Source: Monoraphidium neglectum
Taxonomy: Eukaryota; Chlorophyta; Chlorophyceae; Sphaeropleales; Selenastraceae
Direction: 5' to 3'
Assembly: GCF_000611645.1 (NCBI RefSeq)
Contig: NW_014012860.1
Location: 1 to 19,845, forward strand
DNA: 19,845 bases
The notes under the pieces were generated by a model, which ran no database searches, was not told the DNA's origin, and worked only from the letters and a program-made list of their open reading frames with translations. The position numbers and the translations under genes are program-made. Numbering within the stretch: the stretch's first letter is position 1; each line of letters opens with the position of its first letter. Below are positions 8,837 through 16,495 of this stretch, one piece after another.

Positions 8837-9124
8837 TCATCGCGTGCGCTCCACCGCGCTGGCCATCTTAAACTCCCACGTACGCCGACAGATGGGGCAG
8901 CGCTGCTCCGTCTGCGCCTGCGATGCGAGCCACTTGGTGACGCACTGCAGGTGAAATGCGTGGCCGCAGGTGCCCCAAACAACGGGGCTGTCGTCGCCAG
9001 GGTGCTTGCACTCGGGCGGGCAGCCGTCAAACGGGTTCCGACAGATGCCACACACGTCGTCGCCAGCGTCCCACGTCCAGACGCCGACGGCGTGCCACTG
9101 CTTGACGCGCACTTCAAAAGCCAT
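8837..9124 (-). CDS. APC11: Anaphase-promoting complex subunit 11 (RING-H2)
   Basis: A single-exon gene of 95 residues, close to the family's usual ~84-90. The N-terminal strand (VRVKQWHAVGVWTWD) pairs with the APC2 cullin in known complexes. The RING-H2 zinc ligands are all present: C25-G-I-C28, C53-G-H55-A-F-H58, C61, and C73/C76-type CPIC. The hallmark PGDDxPxVWGxC and KWL are also conserved. APC11 recruits E2 enzymes to ubiquitylate cyclins and securin during mitosis. The extra third zinc site of human APC11 (C34, C37, C44, H58, from family knowledge) is degraded: the matching positions here are P36, C39, S46 and Q60. The gene is divergent from the thiamine fusion gene, with 346 bp between start codons. 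Confidence 0.95.
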   Translation of the reverse strand: MAFEVRVKQWHAVGVWTWDAGDDVCGICRNPFDGCPPECKHPGDDSPVVWGTCGHAFHLQCVTKWLASQAQTEQRCPICRRTWEFKMASAVERTR

Positions 9125-9470
9125 CGTCGCAGCAGCGGCGATCGTGCGAAAGCGGGCTGGCCCCGGTTGCTAGCAGAGCCAACCAATAAAATAGTATAGT
9201 GGGTGCGTGAATAATTGTTGAAACAGGGCTGCTCACTGGCGAATCGAAAGCGCGCGTTGGATACAGGGTAGAGTACTGCTGACGACTGGATGCGTCGAGC
9301 ATGTTCTGAGGTGATTCAAAAGTACATCGACCGCATCAAAAGATCGGTCATGCGTTGTTGTGATCTCTCAGAACTTTGTCACCCGGTTCAACTCTGGTGA
9401 TAAACATGCGCACGCGTCGCCTTTGCATCCCATTGTCAAATAGCACTTATTTTTGCGTGTTTTGCTTATC
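9125..9470. promoter_or_regulatory. Shared divergent promoter region of APC11 and the thiamine fusion gene
   Basis: 346 bases separate the two opposing start codons. This AT-richer segment must carry both promoters and 5' UTRs unless there are unseen 5' exons. CCAAT followed by AATAAAATAG lies near 9181-9195, close to the APC11 start. No TPP riboswitch consensus was found. Confidence 0.5.
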
Positions 9471-11638
9471 ATGGCTGGCGATCCTGAACCAAATGGATTG
9501 CCTATCCCTGGCGGCATCAGCGAGCGGCTTTGGCAAGACTCGCAGCTGGAGGCTTACAGGGCGCTCCAGCACCCATTTGTGATCGCGCTGGGCCATGGCG
9601 TGCTCCCAAAGTGGGTCGCGGCGGCCGATGGATGCATGCTCTGCTGGCGGTGCCGGGCATGTCATGTTGCAGACAAGCGCTGCTGCTGTGCAACCTGGCA
9701 GGACCAGCCATTCGCAAAAGCTACTGCAATTCAGCATTTGTCGGCATAGTGTCCTGTTTTGAGTGGTGGTTGCAGCCCACGTCTCGCCACTCACGCCCAA
9801 CATCCGCCGCACGCTGCGATGCGATTACACTACTGCAGGGACACGTTCCGCCGCTATGTGGCGCAGGACGCCCACTTCCTCCATTTCTTCGCGCGCGCTT
9901 ACGCGGCGGCGCTGGACAAGTGCTCTGGGCTGGCGCCCGAGGCGCGGCTGACTATCCAGCAGCTCATGATGGGCGGTGAGCTGCGGGCGTTCTCGCATCG
10001 CTGCTTGCTGAGGGCGGGCCGGCCTGCGATCCAGGAGCATCGCACCATGCAGTCCGCATGGGACAAGGAACGCTTGCAGCTGCCCCGAGGCCTGTGCAGC
10101 TGCTCCGCAGTCGTGCCGCTGCTCGTGTCTCACAAAAAGCGCAGTCGCAGGTGTCGCTCCGCTGGACAAAACCAGCGCCAAGGCAACAGTAAAACAATTG
10201 TTTCCAGGTGCAACCAACCCCCACACACCCTGCTGAGCCGCGACCCCCTTATCGTCGCGGCCACTGCTGTTGCAGTGCACATGGAGCTGCGGCTGCACGG
10301 CAGCTACGCACGCAGCTGGGGCGTGGACTTGGGGGCTCTGGAGGAGGTGGACCCTGCCACCTCCGCTTACACAGATTTTCTCCTGGAGGTGGCTGAGGAC
10401 CCAGAGGTGGGTGCGCATTGGTGTGTGTGTGTGAGTGTGTGCGCGTGTGCGTCTGTGTGAGTGTGTGTGTGTGTGCGCGCGCGTGTGTGTGCGTGCGCAC
10501 GTGCGTGTTTGGGGGAGCAATCGCTGCTTGGCAGGAGCACAGCCTCGAGCTCGCTAATGGTTCCACAAGCAGCTGGCTTGAGGTTGGCGTAACAGGTCTA
10601 GCAGGAGGACAGCCAGAGCGGCGGGGGGAAGGGAAGGGAGGGGGTCTTCACGCACTGGACAGCATGCCGTAATCAAGATGGCGCCTGCACACACCCGTTT
10701 GAGGCTGCTTGCGGCTATCCCACCCCCCTTGCTGCACCGCAGACGACTGTGGCGGAGGTGCTGGCGGCAATGGTGCCGTGCTCGCGGCTGTATGCCTTCC
10801 TGGGCTGTGGCCTGGCCAAGGCGCACCCGGCCAGCGGCCGCCAGGGGCACCCCTACAACGACTGGATTGGGATGTATTCGGGATCTGACTTTTTGGTGGG
10901 TTTCGATGCTGGGGGGATCGCTGGCTGGATTGTCGGGCATGCATGGGGATGGGCGGTGTGTGGTGCTGCGTGAGGATGCTTGATACAGATAGGGTGCCAC
11001 GGCCCAGACAATGTCAAACTGGTACATTTTCTGTCTTGTGTGGCTCCCTCAAACCGCCGTCGTGTGACTGCAGAGGCTGGGTTGAGCGCCACCAGCTCCC
11101 TGTCAAGCAGCCGCTGGTGACGTCATCTTGGTATGTCACACTGCCTATCCCCCCTCATGGCACGCCACACAGGTGCTCCCTATTCAGAAGGAGCGGCTGC
11201 TTGACCAGCTGGGTGTGGCTCTCCCATATGGTGAGCGCTGGGCCTCTGAACTGTGCACGAGTCACCAAGTGACGCCAAGCCGCCCGCTCGACCAATGTCT
11301 CATGAATTACAGTATTCGTCCTTGTTTTGATCCGATCTACGCCGTGCTTTGGATTTCTTCATAGCTTGGCGGGATGCAGGGCCTGAGGATAGCCGCGGGG
11401 CCGTCTCTCAGACACTTGGCCAGAGCTGTTCGCCCGAGGCCCTGGACGCCGCGAGTGTGCCCTCGTGCAGATGGTCAGTGCCATCTGAATTGCCTAGATT
11501 GATCAACCTTGCAGATGGCTGACTCGAACGCTCGCCCGGTCTCGCAGATCGCCTGAGATCTCTTTACCGACAAGCGATGCAGCTGGAGGTGGCATTTTTC
11601 AGCGCGCAGCCGGGATTGCCAGCAGCAAGTGAGGCACA
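9471..11638 (+). other. TenA domain of the fusion protein (exons 1-7)
   Basis: TenA proteins hydrolyse thiamine breakdown products such as aminopyrimidine to release HMP for salvage. Residues ~14-266 match plant TH2's TenA part. The pocket Asp lies in RRYVAQDAHFLHFFARAY (D57). LAAMVPCSRLYAFLG carries the Cys nucleophile position (C149), and QAMQLEVAFFSAQPG the conserved Glu (E250). The Cys places it in the TenA_C class rather than the Cys-less TenA_E class. Compared with TH2 the loop before TTVAEVL is shorter, while the stretch between GVALPY and LYRQAM is longer (exon 6). Whether the domain is catalytic or mainly structural cannot be told; in plant TH2 the phosphatase is the established activity. 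Confidence 0.88.
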
Positions 11639-14600
11639 CATGCCAGGAACAGCGCCACTTTGGGCGCACAGCACATTGACGGCGGGCGGCCTGATGGAGT
11701 GGTTGCCGCTGCAGTGCCGCTTCCATCGTGGAATTTGACCAGTATCAGTGTGATCACCGAAAGCTGTTGTCCTCTATACCTTGCCTCCCAGGACGAATCG
11801 ACGCGCTGGTGGTTGACTTTGACGACACTTGCACTCAAAAGGACACAATAGGGACGCTGCTCGCGGCCGCAATCGACGCTTCGGTGCAGGTGAGCGGCTG
11901 TGGGTGTGCCCAGTGTTGCCACCTGCGCCTGTTCCGCCCAACTGTTCAAATCCAGGTGGTGTGTCGCAACACACAAAATTGCATTTCAAGGCCGCTTGCA
12001 TAGCAATGCACATCGCCCCTGATGGCACGTCGTTGGCCCCCGCAGCGCGCCGCCGCGGAGGAGCGCGCCGCCGTGCGGGAGCGGCTGGAGGGCGTGGTGG
12101 CCAGGCTGGTGGCAGGTTACGAGTCGCGGCGGCAGGCGCTGTTTGCTGAAGCGCTGCCAGATCAGCCGGAGGTGCGCGCAGGCTGGGTCCCACGAGCATT
12201 GCAAGGGTTCGCAGCACGAGAGTTGACAAGCACACGACACATGGGCGGCTGTCTTTTTTGGCTGTTTTGTCGGCCTGTGAGCAGGTCGCTGTATGCCAGC
12301 TCTCATAAGTGCAGACACGCAGCCCCCGGCCCTGGCTTCATCTACTTGGAACCGCGGCCCCGCAGGGCGCGGCCGCGGCCGCTTTTGACCGCGCCGCCCT
12401 TGAGCGCTTTGTGGAGCGGCTGTCCGACTTTGATGTCGAGATGAACGCAGTCGCAGTGGACGCCAGCATTGTGGCCGGTGCGCTGCCTTGGATCTTGTGC
12501 AGTGGCTCCTTAGGTGCCGCTGCATCCCCCAAGCTGCCGCAGCTCTGGCCAGTGGGAGCACTGCCCCGCGAGGGGCGGTGCACAGGCAGGGAGGGGCTGG
12601 CCTTGGTTGTGCGTACGGTTGCGCCCTCCCCCTTCCCGCGGCGCATAACAGCGGCATGCCGTGCACCTGCGCGCGCCTAGCCCTCACCCCAAACCTACCG
12701 CCTCTCAGGCCTCGCCCGCAGCGACGTCACGGCCACGGCCGCCAAGGTGCAGCTGCGGGCCGGCTGCCTCGAGACGCTGCGTGCGGCGCTGGACGCGGGG
12801 GTGCCGACCCACATCATGTCGGTCAATTGGAGCGGCCAGCTGGTGGCGGCGGCGCTGGGGCTGCCGGCGGACGCAGCTGCGGACCCAGAGACGGGGGCCA
12901 GGTGAGCCAGCCGCGCGGTCGCCAACGCGTGAGGGCGTGTTGGGTGCCAGGCCTGGTTCGTGTGGGTGCCTGAAGGGGCGCCCTTCATTAAAAGGGGTCA
13001 GCCGAGCAGAGGTTGCGGCCGCGTGTCGCAAGGGTCACGAAGGGCCCCCAAAGCAACATACTTTGATACACCCCAAACCCGTGCGTTTCTGTTCCTGCGG
13101 CGCCTTGCGACCTCGCATAGGCCCGGCTACGGCGCCTCGGTGGCACCTGCGGCCCCCGGCCGCTTGACCATTCATGCGAACGAGCTCGTCCACGGCGCTG
13201 ACGGCGTCTCCACCGGCGAGCTGCTGCGGCGGCTCGAGTGCGCGCGAGACAAGGGGGGGCTGTTTGGAAAGCTCACCGCCGCGGAGCAGCAGCAGCGGCA
13301 GCAGCAGCAGGAGCGAGGTGTCGGCGGCGGCGAACGGGGCGTGACCGTCTACGTCGGCGACTCAGCAACCGACGTGCTGCCGCTGCTGGCGGCCGACTAC
13401 GGCATCGTTATCGACTCAAGCTCGTCCCTGCGCCGCGTGCTGTCGCGCCACGGCGTTGCGCTGCGCCCGCTCGCCGCGGCGCCGCTGCGGCCGCAGGGCG
13501 GGGACGGCGGCGCGCCGGTGCTGTTTGAAGCCGCCGGGTGGCACGAGATCAACGGGTTCCTGTTTGGCCCAGAGGGTGCGGGCGGCGGCGGCGGTGGCGT
13601 GGCGGCTGTCAGCGTCGACGTGGCGGCAATCCAGGCGGCCGCAGGCAGCGAAGCGAAGCTGCCGCGCGTGCTGACGGTGGCGGGGTCGGACTCTGGGGGT
13701 GGCGCGGGCATCCAGGCGGACCTCAAGGTGTGCGCGTTTGGCGTGGCTGTTGTGTGGTGTGCGCATGTGTGTCGCATGCATGCATCCGAGAGTGTGTGTG
13801 AGCTCATGTGTCTGCGTGGTTGTGAACCTTTGCGTTCGCTGAAATGGCTGGCCTGGGGTTGAAGCACCGCGGGCGTGGGGGGGGTGTCTGCTGGTGAAAT
13901 GTATGCCTTGTGTGCAGGCGTGGAACAGGTGTTTGAGCTGGGGCGCCGCGGGCTTGCCCTGGCACCTGTTGCTGCAGGGGCTGCTTGGGTCGGTCCTCCC
14001 ACCGCTTCTTGTTGAAGCTCCCTCCCCTGGCCTCGCCCCGGCCCTTCCTCCTCAACAACATTTATCATCACACCCCCCTCATGTTCAACCCACCCTCCAG
14101 TCCATCATGGCCATGGGCTGCTTCGGCATGAGCGCCATCACCGCGCTCACCGCCCAGAACAGCCGCGGCGTGCAGGCCGTGCACCCCGTCCCGGCGGACT
14201 TTTTGGAGCGCCAGCTGGACAGCGTGCTCGGGGACCTCGGCGCCGACGCCATCAAAACGGGCATGCTGCCCGACGCTGAGGCCGTGTCCGCCGTCGCGCG
14301 CAAGGTGCGCACGTGACGCTCTGCGACGGCCGCGGCGAGCCCGCCCGGGCGCGTGCTGTAGGCGCTGCGAACGGCAGCGGCATCTGCTGGGAACCTGCTG
14401 AGAGTCTCACCTGCCGCTCAGCCCGGCCTTGCGCCTGCGCCCCTCTGGACGCCGCTGGCCCGCCCCTCTATGCACCAGCCTGAATTGTTTCGACAGTGAT
14501 GGCACTTTATCACCTGCAAACACCCACCCGTCTCAAAATGTGACCGACCCCCCCCCCCCAGGTTCGCGAGTACGGCGTGACTAACCTGGTAGTTGACCCT

Positions 14601-14865
14601 GTAATGATCTCAACCAGCGGCCACGCCCTCGCCGGCCGCTGCGTCGCCGACGCCATCGCATCGGAGCTGTTGCCGCTGGCTGCGCTCGTGACGCCCAACA
14701 TCCCCGAGGCAGCCGTGCTGCTGGGCGGCGGCTTCAGCATTGAGACGGTCGACGACATGAAGGAAGCCGCGCGGAAGCTGCACGCCCTGGGGCCGCGCGC
14801 GGTGCTCGTTAAGGGCGGCCACATGGTGGCGCAGCAGGCGGAGCGGCGCGCGGCGCGGCAGCAGC

Positions 14866-14912
<47 letters not shown>

Positions 14913-16064
14913 GCAGGTGCACGCGGCGCAGCGGGTGCGGCAGCAGGGGAGCAGCAGGAAGAGGAGCTGTTGGCTGTGGACGTTCTGTTTGACGGCACAC
15001 GCTTTCTGGAGCTGCGCGCGCCCTACGTGCATACAGACAATACGCACGGCACCGGCTGCACCCTGGGCGCCGCGGCCGCGGCGGGGTTGGCGCGGGGCCT
15101 GCCCGTCGCGGCGGCGGTGCGCGGCGCCAAGGCCTACCTCACCGCGGCGCTCGCGGGCAGCGCCCACCTCGCGCTCGGCGCGGGCCCGCAGCACCCGTTC
15201 CACCACGGGGCCGGCTTCGTGCGGGAGGACCCGGCGGCGGCGGCAGTGGTGGGGCCCTCGGCGGCGGCGGAGCGCCCGGGCGGCGCGGCGCTGGCGGGGG
15301 CTCGGTGGTTGTTGGCGCGGCACCGCCCCAACCCCTGCGACCTTCGCGTGTACGTGGTGACCGACCCCGGCTGCAACGCGCGCGCCGGCCGCACGCTGGA
15401 GGAGTCCGTCGCTGCCGCCGTCGCGGGCGGCGCGACGATCGTGCAGATCCGCGAGAAGAACGCCGACGGCGGCGGCTTCCTGGCGGCGGCGCGCGCGGCG
15501 CTCAAGATTTGTCGGGCGGCGGGCGTCGCGCTCATAATCAACGACAGGGTGGACATCGCGATCGCGGCCGGCGCGGACGGCGTGCACGTGGGGCAGGACG
15601 ACCTGCCGGCGCGGGAGGTGCGGCGGCTCATCGGGCCTGGGAAGCTGCTCGGGGTGTCGGTCAAGACCCCGGAGGAGGCGGTCAAGGCGGCGGCGGACGG
15701 CGCGGACTACGTGGGTTGCGGCGCCGTGCTGCCGACGGGCACGAAGGACAGCTCGGTGATCGGGATCGACGGCGTCGCGCGCGTTTGCGCCGCCGTCGAC
15801 ATCCCCGTGGTCGCGATAGGCGGCGTGGGGGCCGCCAACGCGGCGGACATCGTGCGCGCGGGCGCGGCGGGCATCGCGGTCGTCTCGGCGGTGTTTGCGG
15901 CGCAGGACGCCGAGGCGGCGGCGCGGGAGCTGCTGGTCGCGGTGGACGCGGCGCTGGTCCAGCACGGCGCGCAGCAGCGCGAGGGCGGTGGTGGCGGCGG
16001 GGGTGAGGCGGCGGTGGAGGGCGGTCAGAGCGCCTCGCCGGCCGTGGCCGCTCGTGGGCATTGA
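9471..16064 (+). CDS. Four-domain thiamine enzyme: TenA-HAD phosphatase-ThiD-ThiE (TH2-TH1 fusion)
   Basis: Fourteen exons: 9471-9610, 9839-9975, 10276-10406, 10743-10895, 11173-11230, 11365-11454, 11548-11638, 11715-11889, 12046-12171, 12366-12477, 12709-12901, 13121-13727, 14101-14304, 14562-16064. They total 3720 bases (1239 residues plus stop) and all joins keep phase. Least certain are the end of exon 6 (GTGTGC donor, forced by phase) and the start of exon 8 (11715 or 11792). Domains: TenA ~1-266, HAD ~294-620, ThiD ~650-955, ThiE ~1000-1205. In plants TenA-HAD is TH2 (TMP phosphatase) and ThiD-ThiE is TH1 (HMP-P kinase/TMP synthase). Here no stop or new start separates them. The product should make TMP from HMP and thiazole phosphate, then free thiamine. 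An in-frame TAG at 9441 and a start straight into TenA leave no visible transit peptide. A TGTAA follows at 16133. Confidence 0.93.
10421..10508 (+). repeat. GT-rich alternating purine-pyrimidine microsatellite in intron 3
   Basis: Imperfect GT/GC alternation begins 14 bases after the donor at 10407 of the thiamine fusion gene. Confidence 0.9.
11715..13600 (+). other. HAD phosphatase domain (TMP phosphatase of TH2 type)
   Basis: Motif I is VVDFDDTCT, with nucleophile D301 and acid/base D303. The helical cap region ERFVERLSDFDVEMN aligns with plant TH2. Motif II is the Ser in HIMSVNWSGQL, followed by TIHANELV and STGEL as in TH2. Motif IV is YVGDSATD (D549, D553), followed by GIVIDSSSSLRRV, a strong TH2 signature. 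The predicted reaction is thiamine monophosphate to thiamine plus phosphate. A Gln-rich insert (about 13285-13313) precedes motif IV. The domain ends near GWHEINGFLFG, as in TH2. Confidence 0.9.
13660..15230 (+). other. ThiD domain: HMP/HMP-P kinase
   Basis: It begins with LTVAGSDSGGGAGIQADLK (G657-S-D659), the ThiD start motif. TALTAQNSRGVQ and KTGMLPDAEAV follow in exon 13, and VDPVMISTSGHALAG, VTPNIPEA and VLVKGGH in exon 14. The anion-hole and catalytic Cys are in NTHGTGCTL (C905). It phosphorylates HMP and HMP-P with ATP to give HMP-PP. A low-complexity insert with 16 Gln (residues 839-855) and an acidic tail sits between VKGGH and DVLFDG, where homologues have only a short loop. Confidence 0.93.
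14859..14909 (+). repeat. CAG repeat encoding poly-Gln inside the ThiD domain
   Basis: Seventeen triplets, sixteen CAG and one CGG, in frame in exon 14 of the thiamine fusion gene. It is likely polymorphic in length without frameshift. Confidence 0.92.
15340..15960 (+). other. ThiE domain: thiamine phosphate synthase
   Basis: A complete TIM-barrel ThiE signature runs from about residue 1000: LRVYVVTDPG, TIVQIREKN (Q1034, R1036, K1038), LIINDRVDIAIAAGADGVHV, GQDDLPARE, GVSVKTPEEA, GADYVGCGAVLPTGTKD, VVAIGGVGAANA and GIAVVSAVF. These are the pyrophosphate, pyrimidine and thiazole-phosphate binding segments. It joins HMP-PP and thiazole phosphate to give TMP. About 35 extra Gly/Ala/Glu-rich residues follow to the stop at 16062-16064. 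The ThiD-ThiE join lies within exon 14, as in the plant TH1 order. Confidence 0.95.
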
Positions 16065-16132
16065 CCTCATGACCGCGGCCGTGCATGGACCATTGCTGTC
16101 ATGCGGGTTGGCGACCCTACCTCCAGCATGAA

Positions 16133-16137
16133 TGTAA
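16133..16137 (+). terminator. TGTAA polyadenylation signal of the thiamine fusion gene
   Basis: It lies 69 bases after the TGA stop at 16064. It is the only TGTAA I noticed near this 3' end. Confidence 0.65.
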
Positions 16138-16495
16138 ATGCTTGGCTGAAATGCAAGGTGTTTGACACGTCAGGCCAGGACCCGAAATCATTTGAAAGTG
16201 GACCGTAGGCACACCGAGTGACGGCAAGATCTTGGGGGTTTGGGGACCCGGTGCGCCATAGGTGGTGAAAATCATCAAGTTGAAAATCATATGCACCAGC
16301 GTCAACGAGATACGTGCTCATTTGTGATCTTCGCTAGGTTGGCCAGCACCCCGTGCGCTACCGTACGTCAGATAGGAAACAACCAAACGCAAGTGCAGAG
16401 CACATTTGATGATGTGCCAGTAAGACTCGGTCGAGGAAACATCTGAAGGCGGCGCCGCAAACGAGCGCGCTTTGGCTCGCGGCGGGACTGCGGCC
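16138..16495. other. Intergenic region upstream of the SUMO-like gene
   Basis: Lower-GC sequence with no convincing gene; short minus frames at 16067-16321 look like chance. It should contain the promoter and 5' UTR of the gene starting at 16496. Confidence 0.45.

Noticed and set aside
11515..11547. Earlier acceptor for exon 7 of the thiamine gene after CCTTGCAG
   Set aside because: It puts a TGA in frame two codons later, so the acceptor at 11546-11547 is needed.
14385..14415. CTGAGA followed by ACCTG in an intron of the thiamine gene, resembling part of a TPP riboswitch
   Set aside because: The rest of the conserved sensor core (CTGATCTGG, CCAGCG and AGGGA-type elements in order) is absent, and the short motifs are expected by chance in this GC-rich DNA.
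14610..16070. 486-residue open frame on the minus strand
   Set aside because: It is the antisense shadow of the ThiD-ThiE exon, caused by high GC, with Arg/His/Ala-rich composition and no domain.
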